From positions 50,017,812-50,081,811 of the forward strand of contig CM049314.1 of NCBI GenBank assembly GCA_026874595.1: a DNA stretch of 64,000 nt, given 5' to 3'. Shown here one piece after another: positions 26,001 through 38,160 of this stretch. The notes beneath the pieces were generated by a model. That model was not told the origin of the DNA, made no database searches, and saw only the letters and a program-made list of their open reading frames with translations. Numbering within the stretch: position 1 is the first letter of the stretch; each line of letters starts with the position of its first letter. The DNA comes from Sipunculus nudus. Lineage: Eukaryota > Annelida > Sipuncula > Golfingiida > Sipunculidae. Both the position numbers and the translations under genes were made by a program.

Positions 26001-29000
26001 CGTGTTTTCTGCAAAAACGGCCGATTTAAATTGCGAAAGAAGCGTTTAAGAAGCTTCATTCAGCCATTTAGAACCTGTTACAAACGTCGTTTTCGCCGAA
26101 ATCAGCTCGGTTTTCGCGTAATACAAGATCGTGTTTTCTGCAAAAATGGCCGATTTAAATTGCGAAAGAAGCGTTTTAGAAGCTTCATTCAGCCATTTAG
26201 AACCTGTTACAAACGTCGTTTTCGCCGAAATCAGCTCGGTTTTCGCGTAATACAAGATCGTGTTTTCTGCAAAAATGGCCGATTTAAATTGCGAAAGAAG
26301 CGTTTTAGAAGCTTCATTCAGTCATTTAGAACCTGTTACAAACGTCGTTTTCGCCGAAATCAGCTCGGTTTTCGCGTAATACAAGATCGTGTTTTCTGCA
26401 AAAACGGCCGATTTAATTTGCGAAAGAAGCGTTTTAGAAGCTTCATTCAGCCATTTAGAACCTGTTACAAACGTCGTTTTCGCCGAAATCAGCTCGGTTT
26501 TCGCGTATTACAAGATCGTGTTTTCTGCAAAAATGGCCGATTTAAATTGCGATAGAAGCGTTTTAGAAGCTTCATTCAGCCATTTAGAACCTGTTACAAA
26601 CGTCGTTTTCGCCGAAATCAGCTCGGTTTTCGCGTAATACAAGATCGTGTTTTCTGCAAAAATGGCCGATTTAAATTGCGAAAGAAGCGTTTTAGAAGCT
26701 TCATTCAGCCATTTAGAACCTGTTACAAACGTCGTTTTCGCCGAAATCAGCTCGGTTTTCGCGTAATACAAGATCGTGTTTTCTGCAAAAACGGCCGATT
26801 TAAATTGCGAAAGAAGCGTTTTAGAAGCTTCATTCAGCCATTTAGAACCTGTTACAAACGTCGTTTTCGCCGAAATCAGCTCGGTTTTCGCGTAATACAA
26901 GATCGTGTTTTCTGCAAAAACGGCCGATTTAAATTGCGAAAGAAGCGTTTTAGTAGCTTCATTCAGCCATTTAGAACCTGTTACAAACGTCGTTTTCGCC
27001 GAAATCAGCTCGGTTTTCGCGTAATACAAGATCGTGTTTTCTGCAAAAACGGCCGATTTAAATTGCGAAAGAAGCGTTTTAGAAGCTTCATTCAGCCATT
27101 TAGAACCTGTTACAAACGTCGTTTTCGCCGAAATCAGCTCGGTTTTCGCGTAATACAAGATCGTGTTTTCTGCAAAAACGGCCGATTTAAATTGCGAAAG
27201 AAGCGTTCTAGAAGCTTCATTCAGCCATTTAGAACCTGTTACAAACGTCGTTTTCGCCGAAATCAGCTCGGTTTTCGCGTAATACAAGATCGTGTTTTCT
27301 GCAAAAACGGCCGATTTAAATTGCGAAAGAAGCGTTTTAGAAGCTTCATTCAGCCATTTAGAACCTGTTACAAACGTCGTTTTCGCCGAAATCAGCTCGG
27401 TTTTCGCGTAATACAAGATCGTGTTTTCTGCAAAAATGGCCGATTTAAATTGCGAAAGAAGCGTTTTAGAAGCTTCATTCAGCAAATTTAGAACCTGTTA
27501 CAAACGTCGTTTTCGCCGAAATCAGCTCGGTTTTCGCGTAATACAAGATCGTGTTTTCTGCAAAAATGGCCGATTTAAATTGCGAAAGAAGCGTTTTAGA
27601 AGCTTCATTCAGCCATTTAGAACCTGTTACAAACGTCTTTTTCGCCGAAATCAGCTCGGTTTTGCGTAATACAAGATCGTGTTTTCTGCAAAAATGGCCG
27701 ATTTAAATTGCGAAGGAAGCGTTTTAGAAGCTTCATTCAGCCATTTAGAACCTGTTACAAACGTCGTTTTCACCGAAATCAGCTCGGTTTTCGCGTAATA
27801 CAAGATCGTGTTTTCTGCAAAAATGGCCGATTTAAATTGCGAAAGAAGCGTTTTAGAAGCTTCATTCAGCCATTTAGAACCTGTTACAAACGTCGTTTTC
27901 GCCGAAATCAGCTCGGTTTTCGCGTAATACAAGATCGTGTTTTCTGCAAAAACGGCCGATTTAAATTGCGAAAGAAGCGTTTTAGAAGCTTCATTCAGCC
28001 ATTTAGAACCTGTTACAAACGTCGTTTTCGCCGAAATCAGCTCGGTTTTCGCGTAATACAAGATCGTGTTTTCTGCAAAAATGGCCGATTTAAATTGCGA
28101 AAGAAGCGTTTTAGAAGCTTCATTCAGCCATTTAGAACCTGTTACAAACGTCTTTTTCGCCGAAATCAGCTCGGTTTTTGCGTAATACAAGATCGTGTTT
28201 TCTGCAAAAATGGCCGATTTAAATTGCGAAGGAAGCGTTTTAGAAGCTTCATTCAGCCATTTAGAACCTGTTACAAACGTCGTTTTCGCCGAAATCAGCT
28301 CGGTTTTCGCGTAATACAAGATCGTGTTTTCTGCAAAAATGGCCGATTTAAATTGCGAAAGAAGCGTTTTAGAAGCTTCATTCAGCCATTTAGAACCTGT
28401 TACAAACGTCGTTTTCGCCGAAATCAGCTCGGTTTTCGCGTAATACAAGATCGTGTTTTCTGCAAAAATGGCCGATTTAAATTGCGAAAGAAGCGTTATA
28501 GAAGCTTCATTCAGCCATTTAGAACCTGTTACAAACGTCGTTTTCGCCGAAATCAGCTCGGTTTTCGCGTAATACAAGATCGTGTTTTCTGCAAAAATGG
28601 CCGATTTAAATTGCGAAAGAAGCGTTTTAGAAGCTTCATTCAGCCATTTAGAACCTGTTACAAACGTCGTTTTCGCCGAAATCAGCTCGGTTTTCGCGTA
28701 ATACAAGATCGTGTTTTCTGCAAAAATGGCCGATTTAAATTGCGAAAGAAGCCCTTTAGGATCTTCATTAGCAGATTTAGAACCTGTTACAAACGTCGTT
28801 TTCGCCGAAATCAGCTCGGTTTTCGCGTAATACAAGATCGTGTTTTCTGCAAAAATGGCCGATTTAAATTGCGAAAGAAGCGTTTTAGAAGCTTCATTCA
28901 GCCATTTAGAACCTGTTACAAACGTCGTTTTCGCCGAAATCAGCTCGGTTTTCGCGTAATACAAGATCGTGTTTTCTGCAAAAATGGCCGATTTAAATTG

Positions 29001-32000
29001 CGAAAGAAGCGTTTTAGAAGCTTCATTCAGCCATTTAGAACCTGTTACAAACGTCTTTTTCGCCGAAATCAGCTCGGTTTTTGCGTAATACAAGATCGTG
29101 TTTTCTGCAAAAATGGCCGATTTAAATTGCGAAGGAAGCGTTTTAGAAGCTTCATTCAGCCATTTAGAACCTGTTACAAACGTCGTTTTCGCCGAAATCA
29201 GCTCGGTTTTCGCGTAATACAAGATCGTGTTTTCTGCAAAAATGGCCGATTTAAATTGCGAAAGAAGCGTTTTAGAAGCTTCATTCAGCCATTTAGAACC
29301 TGTTACAAACGTCGTTTTCGCCGAAATCAGCTCGGTTTTCGCGTAATACAAGATCGTGTTTTCTGCAAAAATGGCCGATTTAAATTGCGAAAGAAGCGTT
29401 TTAGAAGCTTCATTCAGCCATTTAGAACCTGTTACAAACGTCGTTTTCGCCGAAATCAGCTCGGTTTTCGCGTAATACAAGATAGTGTTTTCTGCAAAAA
29501 TGGCCGATTTAAATTGCGAAAGAAGCGTTTTAGAAGCTTCATTCAGCCATTTAGAACCTGTTACAAACGTCGTTTTCGCCGAAATCAGCTCGGTTTTCGC
29601 GTAATACAAGATCGTGTTTTCTGCAAAAACGGCCGATTTAAATTGCGAAAGAAGCGTTTTAGAAGCTTCATTCAGCCATTTAGAACCTGTTACAAACGTC
29701 GTTTTCGCCGAAATCAGCTCGGTTTTCGCGTAATACAAGATCGTGTTTTCTGCAAAAATGGCCGATTTAAATTGCGAAAGAAGCGTTTTAGAAGCTTCAT
29801 TCAGCCATTTAGAACCTGTTACAAACGTCTTTTTCGCCGAAATCAGCTCGGTTTTTGCGTAATACAAGATCGTGTTTTCTGCAAAAATGGCCGATTTAAA
29901 TTGCGAAGGAAGCGTTTTAGAAGCTTCATTCAGCCATTTAGAACCTGTTACAAACGTCGTTTTCGCCGAAATCAGCTCGGTTTTCGCGTAATACAAGATC
30001 GTGTTTTCTGCAAAAATGGCCGATTTAAATTGCGAAAGAAGCGTTTTAGAAGCTTCATTCAGCCATTTAGAACCTGTTACAAACGTCGTTTTCGCCGAAA
30101 TCAGCTCGGTTTTCGCGTAATACAAGATCGTGTTTTCTGCAAAAATGGCCGATTTAAATTGCGAAAGAAGCGTTTTAGAAGCTTCATTCAGCCATTTAGA
30201 ACCTGTTACAAACGTCGTTTTCGCCGAAATCAGCTCGGTTTTCGCGTAATACAAGATCGTGTTTTCTGCAAAAATGGCCGATTTAAATTGCGAAAGAAGC
30301 GTTTTAGAAGCTTCATTCAGCCATTTAGAACCTGTTACAAACGTCGTTTTCGCCGAAATCAGCTCGGTTTTCGCGTAATACAAGATCGTGTTTTCTGCAA
30401 AAACGGCCGATTTAAATTGCGAAAGAAGCGTTTTAGAAGCTTCATTCAGCCATTTAGAACCTGTTACAAACGTCGTTTTCGCCGAAATCAGCTCGGTTTT
30501 CGCGTAATACAAGATCGTGTTTTCTGCAAAAATGGCCGATTTAAATTGCGAAAGAAGCGTTTTAGAAGCTTCATTCAGCAAATTTAGAACCTGTTACAAA
30601 CGTCGTTTTCGCCGAAATCAGCTCGGTTTTCGCGTAATACAAGATCGTGTTTTCTGCAAAAATGGCCGATTTAAATTTCGAAAGAAGCCCTTTAGGATCT
30701 TCATTAGCAGATTTAGAACCTGTTACAAACGTCGTTTTCGCCGAAATCAGCTCTGTTTTCGCGTAATACAAGATCGTGTTTTCTGCAAAAATGGCCGATT
30801 TAAATTGCGAAAGAAGCGTTTTAGAAGCTTCATTCAGCCATTTAGAACCTGTTACAAACGTCGTTTTCGCCGAAATCAGCTCGGTTTTCGCGTAATACAA
30901 GATCGTGTTTTCTGCAAAAACGGCTGATTTAAATTGCGAAAGAAGCGTTTTAGAAGCTTCATTCAGCAAATTTAGAACCTGTTACAAACGTCGTTTTCGC
31001 CGAAATCAGCTCGGTTTTCGCGTAGTACAAGATCGTGTTTTCTGCAAAAATGGCCGATTTAAATTGCGAAAGAAGCGTTTTAGAAGCTTCATTCAGCCAT
31101 TTAGAACCTGTTACAAACGTCTTTTTCGCCGAAATCAGCTCGGTTTTTGCGTAATACAAGATCGTGTTTTCTGCAAAAATGGCCGATTTAAATTGCGAAG
31201 GAAGCGTTTTAGAAGCTTCATTCAGCCATTTAGAACCTGTTACAAACGTCGTTTTCGCCGAAATCAGCTCGGTTTTCGCGTAATACAAGATCGTGTTTTC
31301 TGCAAAAATGGCCGATTTAAATTGCGAAAGAAGCGTTTTAGAAGCTTCATTCAGCCATTTAGAACCTGTTACAAACGTCGTTTTCGCCGAAATCAGCTCG
31401 GTTTTCGCGTAATACAAGATCGTGTTTTCTGCAAAAATGGCCGATTTAAATTGCGAAAGAAGCGTTTTAGAAGCTTCATTCAGCCATTTAGAACCTGTTA
31501 CAAACGTCGTTTTCGCCGAAATCAGCTCGGTTTTCGCGTAATACAAGATCGTGTTTTCTGCAAAAATGGCCGATTTAAATTGCGAAAGAAGCGTTTTAGA
31601 AGCTTCATTCAGCCATTTAGAACCTGTTACAAACGTCGTTTTCGCCGAAATCAGCTCGGTTTTCGCGTAATACAAGATCGTGTTTTCTGCAAAAACGGCC
31701 GATTTAAATTGCGAAAGAAGCCCTTTAGGATCTTCATTTGGAGATTTAGAACCTGTTACAAACGTCTTTTTCGCCGAAATCAGCTCGGTTTTCGCGTAAT
31801 ACAAGATCGTGTTTTCTGCAAAAATGGCCGATTTAAATTGCGAAAGAAGCGTTTAGAAGCTTCATTCAGCCATTTAGAACCTGTTACAAACGTCGTTTTC
31901 GCCGAAATCAGCTCGGTTTTCGCGTAATACAAGATCGTGTTTTCTGCAAAAATGGCCGATTTAAATTGCGAAAGAAGCGTTTTAGAAGCTTCATTCAGCC

Positions 32001-32110
32001 ATTTAGAACCTGTTACAAACGTCGTTTTCGCCGAAATCAGCTCGGTTTTCGCGTAATACAAGATCGTGTTTTCTGCAAAAATGGCCGATTTAAATTGCGA
32101 AAGAAGCGTT
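23080..32110. repeat. Segmental duplication within the satellite, right copy
   Basis: Partner of 6300-15330, with the same succession of about 70 monomers, including the 130-bp, CCCTTTAGGATCTT and CTTTTTCGCC variants in the same order. This copy lacks the isolated 1-base indels of the left copy, so it is probably the cleaner sequence. Its right end runs into the 11-monomer higher-order repeat at 30905-33742, so local amplification followed or overlapped the large duplication. Confidence 0.85.
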
Positions 32111-32323
32111 TTAGAAGCTTCATTCAGCCAATTAGAACCTGTTACAAACGTCGTTTTCGCCGAAATCAGCTCGGTTTTCGCGTAATACAAGATCGTGTTT
32201 TCTGCAAAAATGGCCGATTTAAATTGCGAAAGAAGCGTTTTAGAAGCTTCATTCAGCCATTTAGAACCTGTTACAAACGTCGTTTTCGCCGAAATCAGCT
32301 CGGTTTTCGCGTAATACAAGATC
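30905..32323. repeat. 11-monomer higher-order repeat, copy 1 (1419 bp)
   Basis: A block of eleven monomers (1419 bp = 11 x 129) is followed directly by a near-identical copy. Landmarks in order: GGCTGATTT monomer, 130-bp monomer, GTAGTACAAG, CTTTTTCGCC monomer, GAAGGAAGCG, CATTTGGAG monomer, GCGTTTAGAAG deletion, CCAATTAG monomer. The six-frame translation over 1023 bases is identical in the two copies. Confidence 0.9.
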
Positions 32324-33742
32324 GTGTTTTCTGCAAAAACGGCTGATTTAAATTGCGAAAGAAGCGTTTTAGAAGCTTCATTCAGCAAATTTAGAACCTG
32401 TTACAAACGTCGTTTTCGCCGAAATCAGCTCGGTTTTCGCGTAGTACAAGATCGTGTTTTCTGCAAAAATGGCCGATTTAAATTGCGAAAGAAGCGTTTT
32501 AGAAGCTTCATTCAGCCATTTAGAACCTGTTACAAACGTCTTTTTCGCCGAAATCAGCTCGGTTTTTGCGTAATACAAGATCGTGTTTTCTGCAAAAATG
32601 GCCGATTTAAATTGCGAAGGAAGCGTTTTAGAAGCTTCATTCAGCCATTTAGAACCTGTTACAAACGTCGTTTTCGCCGAAATCAGCTCGGTTTTCGCGT
32701 AATACAAGATCGTGTTTTCTGCAAAAATGGCCGATTTAAATTGCGAAAGAAGCGTTTTAGAAGCTTCATTCAGCCATTTAGAACCTGTTACAAACGTCGT
32801 TTTCGCCGAAATCAGCTCGGTTTTCGCGTAATACAAGATCGTGTTTTCTGCAAAAATGGCCGATTTAAATTGCGAAAGAAGCGTTTTAGAAGCTTCATTC
32901 AGCCATTTAGAACCTGTTACAAACGTCGTTTTCGCCGAAATCAGCTCGGTTTTCGCGTAATACAAGATCGTGTTTTCTGCAAAAATGGCCGATTTAAATT
33001 GCGAAAGAAGCGTTTTAGAAGCTTCATTCAGCCATTTAGAACCTGTTACAAACGTCGTTTTCGCCGAAATCAGCTCGGTTTTCGCGTAATACAAGATCGT
33101 GTTTTCTGCAAAAACGGCCGATTTAAATTGCGAAAGAAGCCCTTTAGGATCTTCATTTGGAGATTTAGAACCTGTTACAAACGTCTTTTTCGCCGAAATC
33201 AGCTCGGTTTTCGCGTAATACAAGATCGTGTTTTCTGCAAAAATGGCCGATTTAAATTGCGAAAGAAGCGTTTAGAAGCTTCATTCAGCCATTTAGAACC
33301 TGTTACAAACGTCGTTTTCGCCGAAATCAGCTCGGTTTTCGCGTAATACAAGATCGTGTTTTCTGCAAAAATGGCCGATTTAAATTGCGAAAGAAGCGTT
33401 TTAGAAGCTTCATTCAGCCATTTAGAACCTGTTACAAACGTCGTTTTCGCCGAAATCAGCTCGGTTTTCGCGTAATACAAGATCGTGTTTTCTGCAAAAA
33501 TGGCCGATTTAAATTGCGAAAGAAGCGTTTTAGAAGCTTCATTCAGCCAATTAGAACCTGTTACAAACGTCGTTTTCGCCGAAATCAGCTCGGTTTTCGC
33601 GTAATACAAGATCGTGTTTTCTGCAAAAATGGCCGATTTAAATTGCGAAAGAAGCGTTTTAGAAGCTTCATTCAGCCATTTAGAACCTGTTACAAACGTC
33701 GTTTTCGCCGAAATCAGCTCGGTTTTCGCGTAATACAAGATT
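32324..33742. repeat. 11-monomer higher-order repeat, copy 2 (1419 bp)
   Basis: Second tandem copy of the block at 30905-32323, with the same marker order offset by 1419 bp. It then continues into sequence related to 30400-30900: a 130-bp monomer, then the TTTCGAAAGAAGCCC monomer near 34035. Confidence 0.9.
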
Positions 33743-34288
33743 GTGTTTTCTGCAAAAACGGCCGATTTAAATTGCGAAAGAAGCGTTTTAGAAGCTTCAT
33801 TCAGCCATTTAGAACCTGTTACAAACGTCGTTTTCGCCGAAATCAGCTCGGTTTTCGCGTAATACAAGATCGTGTTTTCTGCAAAAATGGCCGATTTAAA
33901 TTGCGAAAGAAGCGTTTTAGAAGCTTCATTCAGCAAATTTAGAACCTGTTACAAACGTCGTTTTCGCCGAAATCAGCTCGGTTTTCGCGTAATACAAGAT
34001 CGTGTTTTCTGCAAAAATGGCCGATTTAAATTTCGAAAGAAGCCCTTTAGGATCTTCATTAGCAGATTTAGAACCTGTTACAAACGTCGTTTTCGCCGAA
34101 ATCAGCTCTGTTTTCGCGTAATACAAGATCGTGTTTTCTACAAAAATGGCCGATTTAAATTGCGAAAGAAGCGTTTTAGAAGCTTCATTCAGCCATTTAG
34201 AACCTGTTACAAACGTCGTTTTCGCCGAAATCAGCTCGGTTTTCGCGTAATACAAGATCGTGTTTTCTGCAAAAACGGCTGATTTAAA

Positions 34289-36223
34289 TTGCGAAAGAAG
34301 CGTTTAGAAGCTTCATTCAGCAAATTTAGAACCTGTTACAAACGTCGTTTTCGCCGAAATCAGCTCGGTTTTCGCGTAATACAAGATCGTGTTTTCTGCA
34401 AAAATGGCCGATTTAAATTGCGAAAGAAGCGTTTTAGAAGCTTCATTCAGCCATTTAGAACCTGTTACAAACGTCTTTTTCGCCGAAATCAGCTCGGTTT
34501 TTGCGTAATACAAGATCGTGTTTTCTGCAAAAATGGCCGATTTAAATTGCGAAAGAAGCGTTTTAGAAGCTTCATTCAGCCATTTAGAACCTGTTACAAA
34601 CGTCGTTTTCGCCGAAATCAGCTCGGTTTTCGCGTAATACAAGATCGTGTTTTCTGCAAAAATGGCCGATTTAAATTGCGAAAGAAGCGTTTTAGAAGCT
34701 TCATTCAGCCATTTAGAACCTGTTACAAACGTCGTTTTCGCCGAAATCAGCTCGGTTTTCGCGTAATACAAGATCGTGTTTTCTGCAAAAATGGCCGATT
34801 TAAATTGCGAAAGAAGCGTTTTAGAAGCTTCATTCAGCCATTTAGAACCTGTTACAAACGTCGTTTTCGCCGAAATCAGCTCGGTTTTCGCGTAATACAA
34901 GATCGTGTTTTCTGCAAAAATGGCCGATTTAAATTGCGAAAGAAGCGTTTTAGAAGCTTCATTCAGCCATTTAGAACCTGTTACAAACGTCGTTTTCGCC
35001 GAAATCAGCTCGGTTTTCGCGTAATACAAGATCGTGTTTTCTGCAAAAACGGCCGATTTAAATTGCGAAAGAAGCCCTTTAGGATCTTCATTAGCAGATT
35101 TAGAACCTGTTACAAACGTCTTTTTCGCCGAAATCAGCTCGGTTTTCGCGTAATACAAGATCGTGTTTTCTGCAAAAATGGCCGATTTAAATTGCGAAAG
35201 AAGCGTTTTAGAAGCTTCATTCAGCCATTTAGAACCTGTTACAAACGTCGTTTTCGCCGAAATCAGCTCGGTTTTCGCGTAATACAAGATCGTGTTTTCT
35301 GCAAAAATGGCCGATTTAAATTGCGAAAGAAGCGTTTTAGAAGCTTCATTCAGTCATTTAGAACCTGTTACAAACGTCGTTTTCGCCGAAATCAGCTCGG
35401 TTTTCGCGTAATACAAGATCGTGTTTTCTGCAAAAACGGCCGATTTAAATTGCGAAAGAAGCGTTTTAGAAGCTTCATTCAGCCATTTAGAACCTGTTAC
35501 AAACGTCGTTTTCGCCGAAATCAGCTCGGTTTTCGCGTAATACAAGATCGTGTTTTCTGCAAAAATGGCCGATTTAAATTGCGAAAGAAGCGTTTTAGAA
35601 GCTTCATTCAGCCATTTAGAACCTGTTACAAACGTCGTTTTCGCCGAAATCAGCTCGGTTTTCGCGTAATACAAGATTGTGTTTACTGCAAAAATGGCCG
35701 ATTTAAATTGCGAAAGAAGCGTTTTAGAAGCTTCATTCAGCCATTTAGAACCTGTTACAAACGTCGTTTTCGCCGAAATCAGCTCGGTTTTCGCGTAATA
35801 CAAGATCGTGTTTTCTGCAAAAACGGCCGATTTAAATTGCGAAAGAAGCGTTTTAGAAGCTTCATTCAGCCATTTAGAACCTGTTACAAACGTCTTTTTC
35901 GCCGAAATCAGCTCGGTTTTTGCGTAATACAAGATCGTGTTCTCTGCAAAAATGGCCGATTTAAATTGCGAAGGAAGCGTTTTAGAAGCTTCATTCAGCC
36001 ATTTAGAACCTGTTACAAACGTCGTTTTCGCCGAAATCAGCTCGGTTTTCGCGTAATACAAGATCGTGTTTTCTGCAAAAATGGCCGATTTAAATTGCGA
36101 AAGAAGCGTTTTAGAAGCTTCATTCAGCCATTTAGAACCTGTTACAAACGTCGTTTTCGCCGAAATCAGCTCGGTTTTCGCGTAATACAAGATCGTGTTT
36201 TCTGCAAAAACGGCTGATTTAAA
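34289..36223. repeat. 15-monomer higher-order repeat, copy 1 (1935 bp)
   Basis: Fifteen monomers (1935 bp = 15 x 129), repeated directly to the right. Landmarks: the GCGTTTAGAAG deletion followed by a 130-bp monomer (34300-34325), a CTTTTTCGCC monomer, the CCCTTTAGGATCTT monomer near 35080, CATTCAGTCATTTAG near 35350, GATTGTGTTTACTGC near 35676 and GTGTTCTCTGC near 35938. Confidence 0.88.
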
Positions 36224-38160
36224 TTGCGAAAGAAGCGTTTAGAAGCTTCATTCAGCAAATTTAGAACCTGTTACAAACGTCGTTTTCGCCGAAATCAGCT
36301 CGGTTTTCGCGTAATACAAGATCGTGTTTTCTGCAAAAATGGCCGATTTAAATTGCGAAAGAAGCGTTTTAGAAGCTTCATTCAGCCATTTAGAACCTGT
36401 TACAAACGTCTTTTTCGCCGAAATCAGCTCGGTTTTTGCGTAATACAAGATCGTGTTTTCTGCAAAAATGGCCGATTTAAATTGCGAAAGAAGCGTTTTA
36501 GAAGCTTCATTCAGCCATTTAGAACCTGTTACAAACGTCGTTTTCGCCGAAATCAGCTCGGTTTTCGCGTAATACAAGATCGTGTTTTCTGCAAAAATGG
36601 CCGATTTAAATTGCGAAAGAAGCGTTTTAGAAGCTTCATTCAGCCATTTAGAACCTGTTACAAACGTCGTTTTCGCCGAAATCAGCTCGGTTTTCGCGTA
36701 ATACAAGATCGTGTTTTCTGCAAAAATGGCCGATTTAAATTGCGAAAGAAGCGTTTTAGAAGCTTCATTCAGCCATTTAGAACCTGTTACAAACGTCGTT
36801 TTCGCCGAAATCAGCTCGGTTTTCGCGTAATACAAGATCGTGTTTTCTGCAAAAATGGCCGATTTAAATTGCGAAAGAAGCGTTTTAGAAGCTTCATTCA
36901 GCCATTTAGAACCTGTTACAAACGTCGTTTTCGCCGAAATCAGCTCGGTTTTCGCGTAATACAAGATCGTGTTTTCTGCAAAAACGGCCGATTTAAATTG
37001 CGAAAGAAGCCCTTTAGGATCTTCATTAGCAGATTTAGAACCTGTTACAAACGTCTTTTTCGCCGAAATCAGCTCGGTTTTCGCGTAATACAAGATCGTG
37101 TTTTCTGCAAAAATGGCCGATTTAAATTGCGAAAGAAGCGTTTTAGAAGCTTCATTCAGCCATTTAGAACCTGTTACAAACGTCGTTTTCGCCGAAATCA
37201 GCTCGGTTTTCGCGTAATACAAGATCGTGTTTTCTGCAAAAAATGGCCGATTTAAATTGCGAAAGAAGCGTTTTAGAAGCTTCATTCAGTCATTTAGAAC
37301 CTGTTACAAACGTCGTTTTCGCCGAAATCAGCTCGGTTTTTCGCGTAATACAAGATCGTGTTTTCTGCAAAAACGGCCGATTTAAATTGCGAAAGAAGCG
37401 TTTTTAGAAGCTTCATTCAGCCATTTAGAACCTGTTACAAACGTCGTTTTCGCCGAAATCAGCTCGGTTTTCGCGTAATACAAGATCGTGTTTTCTGCAA
37501 AAATGGCCGATTTAAATTGCGAAAGAAGCGTTTTAGAAGCTTCATTCAGCCATTTAGAACCTGTTACAAACGTCGTTTTCGCCGAAATCAGCTCGGTTTT
37601 CGCGTAATACAAGATTGTGTTTACTGCAAAAATGGCCGATTTAAATTGCGAAAGAAGCGTTTTAGAAGCTTCATTCAGCCATTTAGAACCTGTTACAAAC
37701 GTCGTTTTCGCCGAAATCAGCTCGGTTTTCGCGTAATACAAGATCGTGTTTTCTGCAAAAACGGCCGATTTAAATTGCGAAAGAAGCGTTTTAGAAGCTT
37801 CATTCAGCCATTTAGAACCTGTTACAAACGTCTTTTTCGCCGAAATCAGCTCGGTTTTTGCGTAATACAAGATCGTGTTCTCTGCAAAAATGGCCGATTT
37901 AAATTGCGAAGGAAGCGTTTTAGAAGCTTCATTCAGCCATTTAGAACCTGTTACAAACGTCGTTTTCGCCGAAATCAGCTCGGTTTTCGCGTAATACAAG
38001 ATCGTGTTTTCTGCAAAAATGGCCGATTTAAATTGCGAAAGAAGCGTTTTAGAAGCTTCATTCAGCCATTTAGAACCTGTTACAAACGTCGTTTTCGCCG
38101 AAATCAGCTCGGTTTTCGCGTAATACAAGATCGTGTTTTCTGCAAAAATGGCCGATTTAA
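36224..38160. repeat. 15-monomer higher-order repeat, copy 2
   Basis: Second copy of 34289-36223 with the same markers in order, including GATTGTGTTTACTGC near 37612 and GTGTTCTCTGC near 37876. It has extra single bases absent from copy 1: an A near 37240, a T near 37340 and a T near 37401. After it, the block seen at 33872-34282 recurs at about 38133-38588, some 33 monomers away. Confidence 0.86.

Noticed and set aside
27651-30581. 976-codon minus-strand frame as a gene
   Set aside because: Same origin as the plus-strand frame. There are no unique N- or C-terminal parts, no introns or promoter signals, and it starts and stops only where an indel shifts the frame.
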